Source: JBNJGT01 sp964473285 (GTDB taxonomy: Archaea; Nanobdellota; Nanobdellia; Woesearchaeales; JACJVW01). From it: DNA of 28,351 nt. This document shows positions 6,891-14,815 of the stretch, in pieces (position 1 is the stretch's first letter; every line of letters starts with the position of its first letter). The notes below the pieces were generated by a model. That model worked only from the letters and a program-made list of their open reading frames with translations. It had not been told where the DNA came from and ran no database searches. The stretch lies in contig CAYYOI010000019.1 of NCBI GenBank assembly GCA_964473285.1, positions 1-28,351 on the forward strand. Direction: 5' to 3'. Made by a program: the position numbers and the translations under genes.

Positions 6891-8428
6891 GATATCAACT
6901 TTAGATAAACTGCATTGGTCCATCCGAATCCTGATTGTATAGGATACCTTCCTTCCTTACCCTTGTCCTTGTTGACCACATCATATTTTTCCCACATCTC
7001 ACCAGTCCTGTAAAAAATTGACTCATTGAGCTGAAGCCACTTTGCAGCAATCCGTTCTGCATCTTCACTGAATCCGTAATCTAACAATCCTTTGATGACA
7101 ATCCAGTGTTGATTAGGCCATCCATTGGGAAAATCCCACTGCTTGAATTCAGAGGACAGATATTCTTTTTGAGTGTTTGCAAGACCTCCATCACATTCGA
7201 ATACAGGAAGACACTTGCGTATCTTTTCTGCTTGATCTTTGGTGGCAAGCCCTGCCCACAAAGGGTAGAATCCTGCCAGTGAGAAAAATCTGTGAATTTT
7301 CTGATTGTGATAGTCATAGTCAAAGAAAAAACCATCCCACATGATCTGCATGGCTTTTTTCCGCTTCTCTGCCTTTTTTTCGTATTCTGCTGCCTTCTCA
7401 TCTTCCAGGATCCGGAAGATGAATGAAAGATCCTTTTCATATTTGAAAAGCAAAGCGTTCAGGTCTACAGGCAGCATATGCAGACATCGATTGTCAAACC
7501 TGGAAGTCATGTCCCAGCCGGATTCATGTTCTGCGGTAAGATGGAGATGCCAATGATCGCAATAACGTGATAAGTCATCTACAGCGTGAGCATCGTTTGT
7601 CCAGTAAGAAAGCTCCTTTTCAGCAACTGAGACCATCTTGCGTAACCAGTCCTTATCGTTAGTCTGCTCGTATATTCCACATAACATAGACGTGAAAAAT
7701 GGTGGCTGTGATATACCAAGATTGAAATAGCGATTCCTCATAGGTATGATACCGAAACGATTACAAAGATACGCAAAATTCTCTACCATACCTTTTGCGA
7801 GTTCAATATCACCTGACTTTATAATACCGAGTATGATGAAATAACTGTCCCAGTAGAACTGGTCATGTTCAAAAAGCTTATTGTTCGGGACAATAAATGG
7901 ATTGGGCAACCCTATATGCGTATCTTTATCATTAGGGAGTGCAACGGTTAGTCTCTTCTGGACTTCTGCAATGTGTTGTTTTATGTCCGGAATCTTTTTC
8001 AGGGTCTCTTCAATGAATGAGTATTTTCGTTCCTTGTAATTTTTTTTATCTTCCTGATCTTGCTCTTTTATACGGCGGTATTCTTCCACTGCATCAGGAT
8101 GCGCTCGCAGATAGTCACGAAATGCAACGGTCTTCTTCCACTTTTCACTTCTTTGAGTGGTAAGGTGCAAATGAGTCCCTTGACACCTGAAAAACAGCCT
8201 ATCAGGTCTTCCATGGACAAATTCATAAACTTCCTGCAGTTTTTCTTTCCCTTGCTCAATATCAGAAACACCTACGATTATATCAATGGTACCTTTCCCG
8301 CCAAGTCCCGGGACTGCGGTTGAACCGACGTGTTCAACAGGCACAGGACCAAGAAGCCTCTGAATCTTTTGTTTTTGTTGATCGAATATCTCAAGGTATT
8401 CTTCTTCATATTCATAGAGTGCTTCCAT
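6887..8428 (-). CDS. GrpB-type nucleotidyltransferase :: trehalase-like (GH37) fusion
   Basis: 513 residues in one uninterrupted frame. Residues 1-150 match the GrpB/UPF0157 family (nucleotidyltransferase fold) with VEHVGSTAVPGLGGKG (31-46). Residues 165-513 match GH37 trehalases: FYWDSYF (191-197), ESGWDMTSRF (302-311, probable acid D306), QWDFPNGWPNQHW (430-442), MWEKYDV (478-484, probable base E480) and SGFGWTNAV (499-507). Classical trehalases have a glycine-rich loop ending EYPLQ; here it reads KEGRYPIQ, so an acidic residue is replaced by arginine, and the first trehalase signature is also degraded. The substrate may therefore be another alpha-glucoside. No signal peptide, so it acts inside the cell. 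The start overlaps the exporter's stop by one base (TGATG), and the stop overlaps the NUDIX start (ATGA). Confidence 0.85.
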   Translation of the reverse strand: MEALYEYEEEYLEIFDQQKQKIQRLLGPVPVEHVGSTAVPGLGGKGTIDIIVGVSDIEQGKEKLQEVYEFVHGRPDRLFFRCQGTHLHLTTQRSEKWKKTVAFRDYLRAHPDAVEEYRRIKEQDQEDKKNYKERKYSFIEETLKKIPDIKQHIAEVQKRLTVALPNDKDTHIGLPNPFIVPNNKLFEHDQFYWDSYFIILGIIKSGDIELAKGMVENFAYLCNRFGIIPMRNRYFNLGISQPPFFTSMLCGIYEQTNDKDWLRKMVSVAEKELSYWTNDAHAVDDLSRYCDHWHLHLTAEHESGWDMTSRFDNRCLHMLPVDLNALLFKYEKDLSFIFRILEDEKAAEYEKKAEKRKKAMQIMWDGFFFDYDYHNQKIHRFFSLAGFYPLWAGLATKDQAEKIRKCLPVFECDGGLANTQKEYLSSEFKQWDFPNGWPNQHWIVIKGLLDYGFSEDAERIAAKWLQLNESIFYRTGEMWEKYDVVNKDKGKEGRYPIQSGFGWTNAVYLKLIS

Positions 8429-10155
8429 CAGCGAATCTCTCCCATAGCCTGCAATTTTCTCATGCGTTTGAATATACCGCCCTGCTTCATCAACTCATCG
8501 TGAGTTCCTTGTTCGGTTATCCTTCCGTTCTCAATTACAATGATCTTGTCCGCATGTTCGATTGTTGAAAGGCGGTGTGCAATGACTATCATGGTCTGCT
8601 TCTTGAAAAGCTTTTTCATTGCTTTCTGGATTGTTTTCTCAGATTCTGTATCAAGGGAAGATGTTGCTTCATCAAATACAAGTATGGCGGGCTTTCTTAG
8701 AAGTGCGCGGGCAATCCCAATGCGCTGCTTCTGACCACCGGAAAGCTTTACTCCTTTCTCTCCAACAATTGTTTCATAACCGTTACTGAACCCATCTATG
8801 AAATCATGGGCATAGGCAAGCTTTGCTGCCTTAATTACATCTTGGCGTTTCGGGTTCCTGGCTCCATATGTAATGTTCTCATAGATTGTTGCATTGAAAA
8901 GCTCAACATCCTGGGAGACGATTGCTATCTGCGACCTGAATGAGTCAAAGCAACAGTTTCGGATATCTGTTCCATCCAGGAGGATCTGCCCTGAGTCCAC
9001 GTCAAAATGTCGGTATAAGAGTTTTATTAGGGTGCTTTTACCGCAGCCTGATTTCCCAACGATTGCAACTGTCTCTTTTGGATTGATTGCAATGTTTATG
9101 TCCTGCAATACCTTATCTCCTTTCACATATGAAAAATCAACATCCTTGAAATCAATCTTTCCTTTGAGCTTGCATCTCTTTGCGTTCTTTTTTTCTGCAA
9201 CTTCTGGCTCTTTATCCATGAGATCAAGAATCCGCCTCACCCCTGAGATTGAATCTCCCACATAGTTATAGGTCTTGCCTATCCGGGTGATTGAAGAGCT
9301 TGCTTTCTCATTAAGGGTTACAATCAAAACCAAGCTACCAGCGGTGATCTCTCCAGTGTAGACGAGATAGACAGAAAATGCCAGTGTCAAGACGCGCCCG
9401 ACCTGCATGATGATGTCTCTTCCCATGGAATGATTCTCTTCAAAAGTGATACGATGATTGACGTTTTCCTGGTACTCTGCAAGTGCGTGCTCGAATTGCT
9501 TTCCCTCTTTTTCCTCCTGGGTGAAATCCTTGACGGTCCGAACATTTATGACCATCTCACCCAGCTTACCGGATGCGTCTTCAAAATGCTTGTGATAGCT
9601 CTTCCTTAATGGCTGCAGTCTCAAGGCAACATGATGGGTATAGAAAAGGAAGATAGGTATGAATACTATGAATAAAAGACCCACTTTCCAGCTGATTATA
9701 AAGATAAAGATGACACTGTAAAGAATCTGAAAAATGACTGGAAGGAAATCAAATATTGAATGGAACATAAGAACAGTCATGTGATGGATCCCTTTTGTCA
9801 ATCGGGTGACAAGTTCTGAGGTATTTCTTGTCTCGTGATACCCCAAGGAAAGGGACATGAGTTTTTGCTGTGCTGACTTGAGAAGTGAGATCTCTGATGA
9901 GATGATGGTCCTGATACCAAATTGTGTGGCATAGTTGGAAGCTACAGCAACCATTGCTGACGCTGAGAATGAGACTCCCACGAGAATTGCTATATAACTC
10001 AAATCACCTTCAGTGAAGTTGACAAGAGTATCAATCAGTTCCTTGAAGACAACAGCAGGAACCAGTTTTATTACTTCAATCAGAAGGGCTGAGAGAATAA
10101 GCCACTTGAGAGCTTTCTTCAAGGGCGGCACTAAATCTATCACTCGTCTAAACAT
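8428..10155 (-). CDS. ABC exporter, fused membrane and ATPase domains
   Basis: 575 residues, MsbA/LmrA-type half transporter that should work as a homodimer in the membrane. The membrane domain (about 15-300) has six hydrophobic segments, including 12-40, 53-78, 138-155, 157-175 and 245-285. The nucleotide-binding domain (332-575) has Walker A GKSGCGKS (367-374), Q-loop VSQD (413-416), signature LSGGQ (471-475), Walker B ILVFDE (491-496), D-loop SSLD and switch histidine H527. All motifs are intact. First gene of its operon, with a TATA box 27 bases upstream (leaderless). Substrate unknown; coupling with a glycoside hydrolase fusion and a NUDIX enzyme suggests a sugar-, lipid- or nucleotide-linked cargo, or simple co-regulation. 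Confidence 0.92.
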   Translation of the reverse strand: MFRRVIDLVPPLKKALKWLILSALLIEVIKLVPAVVFKELIDTLVNFTEGDLSYIAILVGVSFSASAMVAVASNYATQFGIRTIISSEISLLKSAQQKLMSLSLGYHETRNTSELVTRLTKGIHHMTVLMFHSIFDFLPVIFQILYSVIFIFIISWKVGLLFIVFIPIFLFYTHHVALRLQPLRKSYHKHFEDASGKLGEMVINVRTVKDFTQEEKEGKQFEHALAEYQENVNHRITFEENHSMGRDIIMQVGRVLTLAFSVYLVYTGEITAGSLVLIVTLNEKASSSITRIGKTYNYVGDSISGVRRILDLMDKEPEVAEKKNAKRCKLKGKIDFKDVDFSYVKGDKVLQDINIAINPKETVAIVGKSGCGKSTLIKLLYRHFDVDSGQILLDGTDIRNCCFDSFRSQIAIVSQDVELFNATIYENITYGARNPKRQDVIKAAKLAYAHDFIDGFSNGYETIVGEKGVKLSGGQKQRIGIARALLRKPAILVFDEATSSLDTESEKTIQKAMKKLFKKQTMIVIAHRLSTIEHADKIIVIENGRITEQGTHDELMKQGGIFKRMRKLQAMGEIR

Positions 10156-10177
10156 TTAGAATGGGCAGTAGTTTACC

Positions 10178-10187
10178 TTTTATAAGT
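10178..10187 (-). promoter_or_regulatory. TATA box of exporter operon
   Basis: ACTTATAAAA on the minus strand, centred 27 bases before ATG 10155. Confidence 0.72.
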
Positions 10188-10207
10188 ATTTGTCCGAAAA
10201 AACCGGA

Positions 10208-10633
10208 TTACTCAAACTTGACTTTGCCTTCTTCAAGGAGGCGTTTCATGATTGATCTTGCTTTGTTCCATTCGTCCATTGCAAGCTTGACCTGACGCTG
10301 GGCATTCAGCTTATCCTGATTAACATCCGGGCTTTGGCATGATAATTCAATGTCGTTGTCAGTGTCTCCCTGTTCACTTGCAAAATCCTTGTCAAGCACA
10401 ATGCGAGCAAATTTCAGGTGTTTTCTGTAATTTTGGAATGATTCGATGAGGCTGCCTATCTGGTTCTCTTCATCAAGCTCCTGATTGATATGCTCATCAA
10501 TAACCTGATAGGTTTCCTTGTAGATTGCGGCGTTGTGCTTATCCAGCTCTTCAGGGTCAAGACCTTCATCATTTGCCTTAAGCTCATTAAGTTTATTTGC
10601 AAGGTCCTGAAGTTTTATTCTTATATGTCCCAT
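10208..10633 (-). CDS. Hypothetical helical protein
   Basis: 141 residues, highly charged, no membrane segment, no signal peptide and no cysteine-rich motif beyond a single C in ELSCQSPDV. Two helical stretches (about 1-95 and 105-138) with heptad-like spacing of L/I suggest an antiparallel coiled coil. The family is not recognised. A TATA box 26 bases before ATG 10633 gives it its own leaderless promoter, and it is followed by the exporter operon's own promoter, so it is monocistronic. Real coding is supported by promoter placement and biased composition. Confidence 0.72.
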   Translation of the reverse strand: MGHIRIKLQDLANKLNELKANDEGLDPEELDKHNAAIYKETYQVIDEHINQELDEENQIGSLIESFQNYRKHLKFARIVLDKDFASEQGDTDNDIELSCQSPDVNQDKLNAQRQVKLAMDEWNKARSIMKRLLEEGKVKFE

Positions 10634-10655
10634 TAGTAGGTCTGTAATTCCGAGC

Positions 10656-10664
10656 TATATAAAA
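10656..10664 (-). promoter_or_regulatory. TATA box of 141-residue hypothetical
   Basis: TTTTATATA on the minus strand, centred 27 bases before ATG 10633. Confidence 0.7.
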
Positions 10665-10722
10665 CTTTTGGCCTAGCCCATCATCTTAGAATAAAACATT
10701 GATACAGGTGACAACGCAAAAC

Positions 10723-10730
10723 TTTATAAA
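10723..10730 (+). promoter_or_regulatory. TATA box of cysteine-cluster/DUF362 operon
   Basis: TTTATAAA centred 27 bases before ATG 10753. It lies inside the longer open frame that begins at 10699, so it decides in favour of the 10753 start. Confidence 0.75.
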
Positions 10731-10752
10731 TCGTGGCCTCACGCTTTTTAGC

Positions 10753-11118
10753 ATGACAAAATGCCAAATGTGCGGTAAATGTTGCCAATATATCTCTATT
10801 GCGCTTGACGAACCAGAGGACCATGATGATTATGACGAGATTGTCTGGTACCTTCTGCATCATAATATAAGGGTATATATCGACGATGATGGCGACTGGT
10901 ATGTGGAAGTAAGGACTGATTGCAAGGGCCTGGGCGACGATGGCTTGTGCCAGATGTATGAGGAACGTCCAACAGTCTGCAGAGAGCATGACCCTGAAGA
11001 ATGCGAAAATAACGGTGAAGGATCACCTTATAACATACTCTTTGAAAACAGGGATGACTTTATCTCATACCTTAAACTGAAGGGTATAAAATACGTTCCG
11101 GGGAAACGCGATGCATAA
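10753..11118 (+). CDS. YkgJ-type cysteine-cluster protein
   Basis: 121 residues from ATG 10753. The N-terminus MTKCQMCGKCCQYISI carries the CxxCxxCC cluster, and a second set follows in TDCKGLGDDGLCQMYEERP...C..H..EEC. This is the zinc- or iron-chelating (CxxCxxCC) domain of the YkgJ family, whose role is not established; iron-sulfur or zinc binding is inferred from cysteines. The open frame extends 18 codons upstream, but the TATA box falls in that stretch and the cysteine cluster is normally at the very N-terminus. The stop overlaps the DUF362 gene by 8 bases, so the two are coupled. A relative is encoded in the chaperone operon (20151-20627). Confidence 0.85.
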   Translation: MTKCQMCGKCCQYISIALDEPEDHDDYDEIVWYLLHHNIRVYIDDDGDWYVEVRTDCKGLGDDGLCQMYEERPTVCREHDPEECENNGEGSPYNILFENRDDFISYLKLKGIKYVPGKRDA

Positions 11119-12193
11119 CGCTGCAATATCACGTTGCAAGAGATATTCATATGCATACAGGAGCATAAAGAAAGCAGTAGATTTACTCGGAGGGATGGGT
11201 AATTTTGTTAAGCCCAAACAAAGAGTACTACTGAAGATCAATCAGCTTAATGCCTCTCATCCAAAAAGGGCTGTGACAACTCATCCTCAGGTTGTTGCTG
11301 CTGTGATAAGGCTTGTGAAAGAGGCAGGGGGGCTACCTGTAGTGGGAGATTCACCTATAACTTCAACTCTTTCTCATGTGATGAAGAATACAGGAATAAA
11401 GGAAGTCCTGGATAAGACAAATACAGAGTATGTAGAGTTTGATAAGCCTAAAGAATACCAATTAAACGGCAGGATCCTCAAGGAGTTCCAACTCACTTCC
11501 CAGTTGGATGAATTTGATGTCATAATCAATCTTCCGAAATTGAAGACTCATGCTTTTACCACTTATAGCGGAGCTGTAAAAAACCTTTATGGACTTGTCC
11601 CAGGAAAACTTAAAGCATACCAGCATGTGAAAATACAGCAACCATGTGATTTCTGGGATATGCTGCTTGATATCTACGATTTTGTAAAGCCAAAACTTAC
11701 AATAATGGATGGAGTTATAGGTATGGAAGGGCAAGGCCCTAACTGGGGAAAACCAAAGCATGCCGGGATCATCATCGCAGGCACTGACAGCCTGGCGGTT
11801 GATCGAATCGCCTGCTCGATAATCCATCTTGAGCCTGATCTGTTCAAGCAGGCCCTTGGGAGGGGGATGAGCCAGGCACATAGTGATAATCTGATAGTTT
11901 ATGGTACAAAAGGATTATCCATCCCTTTTGAGAATCCAAACCTATGGCAAAACTCAAAGATAATATGTGCTTTGCAACGATTCGGAACAATTTTTACAAG
12001 TAAGCCTTTAATAACCAAGGAATGTACAGGTTGTGGGGAATGCCAGAAAGTTTGTCCGAAAAATGCAATAACGCTTGATAAAGTCGCGCGAATAAATTAT
12101 GATCTCTGCATAAGGTGCATGTGCTGCAATGAAGCATGTCCACATGATGCTATAAAAATAAGCAGAAATAAATTGCTCGGATTATTCAAGTGA
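11111..12193 (+). CDS. DUF362 protein with two 4Fe-4S ferredoxin clusters
   Basis: 360 residues. DUF362 domain (about 5-290) with the conserved NLPKLKTHAFTTYSGAVKN and the following LYGLVPGKLKAYQH, then a C-terminal 2x[4Fe-4S] ferredoxin domain: CTGCGECQKVCP (305-316) and CIRCMCCNEACP (333-344). All eight ligand cysteines are present. DUF362-ferredoxin proteins are widespread in anaerobes; their reaction is unknown, but a redox role is implied. No membrane segment. Starts at ATG 11111 overlapping the cysteine-cluster gene, giving a two-gene Fe-S-flavoured operon. The 3' end overlaps the convergent gene at 12182 by 12 bases. Confidence 0.88.
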   Translation: MHNAAISRCKRYSYAYRSIKKAVDLLGGMGNFVKPKQRVLLKINQLNASHPKRAVTTHPQVVAAVIRLVKEAGGLPVVGDSPITSTLSHVMKNTGIKEVLDKTNTEYVEFDKPKEYQLNGRILKEFQLTSQLDEFDVIINLPKLKTHAFTTYSGAVKNLYGLVPGKLKAYQHVKIQQPCDFWDMLLDIYDFVKPKLTIMDGVIGMEGQGPNWGKPKHAGIIIAGTDSLAVDRIACSIIHLEPDLFKQALGRGMSQAHSDNLIVYGTKGLSIPFENPNLWQNSKIICALQRFGTIFTSKPLITKECTGCGECQKVCPKNAITLDKVARINYDLCIRCMCCNEACPHDAIKISRNKLLGLFK

Positions 12194-12535
12194 ACAAGGA
12201 GCTAATTTTTCTTCTGGAAGAAGGAGCCACAATGAAGTGTCCTCAGTCTCACGTACCAATTCATAAAGGCATTGTTCTGTATCATTCCTGCTCTGGCAAA
12301 GCTTTATGTGAGAGAGATATGATTCTGGATCATCCTGTGCAAGGAGATTGTCCATGAATCGCATTGTCAGGTTCTTTTGAAGATCGTGTTTTGCCTGAAG
12401 GTCGCGCAGTTCCTGTACAGCATCATCACTATTGCAATCCTCAACCTTGTTTTCACAATCGATAACACTTACTAACTGGAATACGAATAGAGAAAAAAAG
12501 ATTCCGATTGCAAGACCATACCAGAAGGTTTTCAT
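12182..12535 (-). CDS. Membrane-anchored hypothetical protein
   Basis: 117 residues from ATG 12535. Residues 4-25 (FWYGLAIGIFFSLFVFQLVS) are one hydrophobic segment, either an N-terminal anchor or an uncleaved signal. The remainder is acidic and helical with six cysteines (ENKVEDC, IKLCQ, TEQC, APC and one just after the anchor), which fits an exported, disulfide-bonded domain. Family not recognised. The open frame extends to 12709, but that leader runs over the promoter and over the divergent Lrp gene; the TATA box at 12558-12568 is correctly spaced for 12535. Confidence 0.72.
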   Translation of the reverse strand: MKTFWYGLAIGIFFSLFVFQLVSVIDCENKVEDCNSDDAVQELRDLQAKHDLQKNLTMRFMDNLLAQDDPESYLSHIKLCQSRNDTEQCLYELVRETEDTSLWLLLPEEKLAPCSLE

Positions 12536-12557
12536 GGAAGAAACAGGACGATAGAAG

Positions 12558-12568
12558 TTTATAAAAGT
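12558..12568 (-). promoter_or_regulatory. TATA box of membrane-anchored hypothetical
   Basis: GGAAACTTTTATAAAC on the minus strand: BRE-like stretch plus TATA, about 27 bases before ATG 12535. It sits back to back with the Lrp gene promoter. Confidence 0.72.
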
Positions 12569-12578
12569 TTCCGAAATG

Positions 12579-12586
12579 TTTATAAG
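12579..12586 (+). promoter_or_regulatory. TATA box of Lrp/AsnC gene
   Basis: GTTTATAAG centred 26-27 bases before ATG 12609; only 10 bases separate it from the divergent TATA box, so one regulator could occlude both. Confidence 0.72.
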
Positions 12587-12608
12587 AATCTGAGAGAGAT
12601 TCAGAGAT

Positions 12609-13064
12609 ATGAAGGATATACGAAACAAGATAATTGATCTTTTCAAAGTAGGTTTCTGCACACCCCAGATCGCAAGGCTTTCAAAAAAACTTAAGGTACC
12701 TTCAACCACCCTTCATTACAATATAAAGAAACTTGAGACAGAAGGAGCAATAAAAGCCTATAAGGCAGTATTTGATTCCAAAAAGATTGATGAAGGATTA
12801 TGCACCTATGTATTGATAAACCTTTCACGTGGAGATTATGCAAATCCGGAGAAAGTAGGAGCTGAGCTTGCCAAGGATCCGAAAGTTGAAAGCCTTGACA
12901 TCTGTACAGGTGACCAGGAACTGATAGTCAAACTTCGGACAAAGGATATCGATGAATATTATGAATGGATAAAGACAAAAGTAAAAAAATATAATTTCTC
13001 AAAAACAAATTCGCTTACATCACTTAAACAGATCAAGAGTGAGTTTGTTATAATGGACTCATAA
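12609..13064 (+). CDS. Lrp/AsnC-family transcription regulator
   Basis: 151 residues. Winged helix-turn-helix at 1-60 (KIIDLFKVGFCTPQIARLSK and KVPSTTLHYNIKKLETEGAI), then an effector-binding RAM domain (about 62-150) with the family's GDQELIVKLRTKDIDEYYEW. Lrp/AsnC proteins form dimers to octamers and respond to amino acids. ATG 12609 follows a TATA box by 27 bases. It diverges from a membrane-anchored hypothetical gene and converges with the glutamate-cysteine-ligase-like gene (6-base overlap). Local targets are probably its own promoter and the divergent one. Confidence 0.88.
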   Translation: MKDIRNKIIDLFKVGFCTPQIARLSKKLKVPSTTLHYNIKKLETEGAIKAYKAVFDSKKIDEGLCTYVLINLSRGDYANPEKVGAELAKDPKVESLDICTGDQELIVKLRTKDIDEYYEWIKTKVKKYNFSKTNSLTSLKQIKSEFVIMDS

Positions 13065-14267
13065 CCTGTATTGCATTAGTGCATCCTGAATATTCTTTTT
13101 TGTTATGTCTTCGGCAAAACAGACTGATGGGGTCTTCCTCTTATTTATACGATCTCTTATCAGATGGCTATATTCCTGAATCCCATCATAACCAAAGGAC
13201 CTCAAACCAAGTTCTGCCTTATTCAGCTCGTTTTCAACCGCTAATGCACTGTCAACGAGTTTACCATCAGATATAAGCTTTCCCCTGAGCCCGTCTTTCA
13301 TTGCAGAGTCACGATTGGCGTGGACATGATTAATATCCATCAATGGCTCATCAGTCATCTGACTATATGTTAATCTGCCGATATAGAATAGAGTCATTGC
13401 TATATCTTCCTTTGCTGTCGGTTGCGGAGACATTGCACGGTACTCAACAACCGGGTTACCCATGAACTTGATGCGTGTATCCAGCCAGTAAAGGCCTATC
13501 CCTATCTCAAAGGCAGCATCAGTATCATCTAGGATAAAGGGATGGCTAATGCAACGACCAAAATAATCATCAATTGATGAAAAATAGCTATTTGGTGTTC
13601 CGATGCGGGTTTCAGTTCCTAGTCTTACCTCTTCTGGATTTCTTGTATCATGACTTGCATGCCATGCAGGCATGCGTATATCATTATACTGTGTGTCTTT
13701 TCCTTCCACTATGCGGGCATTACAGCTTGCAGCAACTATGTAGGGAGAGATCATGAAACTTCGGTTCATCTTGTCAACTGCGTCAGCCAGGCTATCTGCC
13801 TGCAGGTTAACCTGGGTCGAACAGAATAGCCCTACACAAGCTGCCCTGTTGAAATCAACTCCGCCAATCAAAGTATTGATGTGAGATCCCCTTTTCTGGT
13901 CGTGGAATGCAGGGACCTTGCGGTATTTCTCCTTATCTGCAACCTTTGTTTCGGCAACAGATATGTTTGGAATAACACCTATTCTTACAGGGTCTATAAC
14001 TCCTCCTGCTATGGCTTTCTCTTTTGAGAGAAGCTCATTCTCGAGATTTTCAAGAGTATAAAGGATGACAGGATCTGTTCTCAACTCAATCTGAGAATCG
14101 CCTAGTTCTGTATCTATATGCTCATACTCAGGAAAGTCGCAACTGCTTGCAGGAATTCCATCCCTGAAAAGTCCTAATTCTACTTCAAGCCCCACCTTTG
14201 GAAAGGGCAGTATCTCTTCTGTGGGCTCTAACGCTCTTGCTTTCCTGATAAAATTCTCTCTCATCAT
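13059..14267 (-). CDS. Glutamate-cysteine-ligase (GCS2)-like carboxylate-amine ligase
   Basis: 402 residues. Features of the GCS2/YbdK glutamine-synthetase-like fold are visible: GLEVELGLF (26-34) for the metal/nucleotide-binding acidic residues, STQVNLQ (150-156), and VEYRAMSPQPTAKEDIA (274-290), where arginine and proline fit the family's substrate motif. These enzymes couple ATP hydrolysis to peptide-like bond formation, for example gamma-glutamylcysteine; actual substrates here are not known. Two tandem ATGs begin the gene (14267 and 14264); a TATA-like ATTATTTAAT lies about 28 bases upstream. A 12-base-arm inverted repeat sits just upstream of that promoter. Confidence 0.82.
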   Translation of the reverse strand: MMRENFIRKARALEPTEEILPFPKVGLEVELGLFRDGIPASSCDFPEYEHIDTELGDSQIELRTDPVILYTLENLENELLSKEKAIAGGVIDPVRIGVIPNISVAETKVADKEKYRKVPAFHDQKRGSHINTLIGGVDFNRAACVGLFCSTQVNLQADSLADAVDKMNRSFMISPYIVAASCNARIVEGKDTQYNDIRMPAWHASHDTRNPEEVRLGTETRIGTPNSYFSSIDDYFGRCISHPFILDDTDAAFEIGIGLYWLDTRIKFMGNPVVEYRAMSPQPTAKEDIAMTLFYIGRLTYSQMTDEPLMDINHVHANRDSAMKDGLRGKLISDGKLVDSALAVENELNKAELGLRSFGYDGIQEYSHLIRDRINKRKTPSVCFAEDITKKNIQDALMQYRL

Positions 14268-14290
14268 TCCCTGAAGGAAACTAAAACACC

Positions 14291-14300
14291 ATTAAATAAT
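14291..14300 (-). promoter_or_regulatory. TATA-like box of GCS2-like gene
   Basis: ATTATTTAAT on the minus strand, centred about 28 bases before ATG 14267. Weaker match to TTTATAAA than most here. Confidence 0.5.
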
Positions 14301-14302
14301 TA

Positions 14303-14361
14303 GTTGAAGAATATTCATCTATCCTGCAATAAAACCAGGTGTAATCCGTATATTATTCAAC
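14303..14361. repeat. Inverted repeat upstream of GCS2-like promoter
   Basis: Arms GTTGAAGAATAT (14303-14314) and ATATTATTCAAC (14350-14361) pair at 11 of 12 positions around a 35-base spacer. It lies between the stop of the 122-residue gene and the TATA box of the GCS2-like gene, so it could be a two-site operator, or a stem in the transcript of the upstream gene. Confidence 0.5.
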
Positions 14362-14400
14362 TCAAGATATACCCTGAGAAATAAGTGAAAGCGCAGACTT

Positions 14401-14769
14401 TTACAGAACCATTATTACCCTGTTCTCATATTGGTCATTCGATTCCCTATAAAATCTGGGGGTATTATCAGTGACCAATTCATCCAGTTGTTTTGCGCTG
14501 ACCTTTGCTTGATTTAGATCCTCTTTATTAGCTGCCTGATTCAATAGCACCCATTCATCCTGTGTAATGCCCTCTAACTGATAGTAGACTGGTGTTTGCA
14601 TTGTCCCCATAGGTTGAGGTGTTTTTGGAACCTGTTTAGGGATCTTATCAAAAGACAATAGTGAAACTGGAGAAACAGGCTTCTCTGATACAATAACACC
14701 GTTCAGGCTTTTTGGATCTAAAAAAAACTTTTCCCCACAGATATATTCAGGATAATATTCGATCTTCAC
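14401..14769 (-). CDS. Hypothetical protein, 122 residues
   Basis: Begins MKIEYYPEYICGEKFFLDPK and has a proline-rich middle (KIPKQVPKTPQPMGTMQTPV, about 42-61) followed by a helical stretch and ends YENRVIMVL. No membrane segment, no recognisable motif. A TATA box 26 bases before ATG 14769 marks it as an independent leaderless gene. It lies just after the stop of the frameshifted tandem pair; no relationship is visible. I do not recognise the family. Confidence 0.68.
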   Translation of the reverse strand: MKIEYYPEYICGEKFFLDPKSLNGVIVSEKPVSPVSLLSFDKIPKQVPKTPQPMGTMQTPVYYQLEGITQDEWVLLNQAANKEDLNQAKVSAKQLDELVTDNTPRFYRESNDQYENRVIMVL

Positions 14770-14791
14770 AACTAATGAAAACGAAGGGAAT

Positions 14792-14799
14792 TTTATAAA
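14792..14799 (-). promoter_or_regulatory. TATA box of 122-residue hypothetical
   Basis: ATTTATAAAA on the minus strand, centred 26-27 bases before ATG 14769. Confidence 0.72.
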
Positions 14800-14815
14800 T
14801 ATTTACTTAAAAAAA

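Noticed and set aside
12536..12709. Extended N-terminus for the 12182-12535 minus-strand protein
   Set aside because: Would run over the divergent promoter region and the start of the Lrp/AsnC gene; TATA spacing fits ATG 12535.
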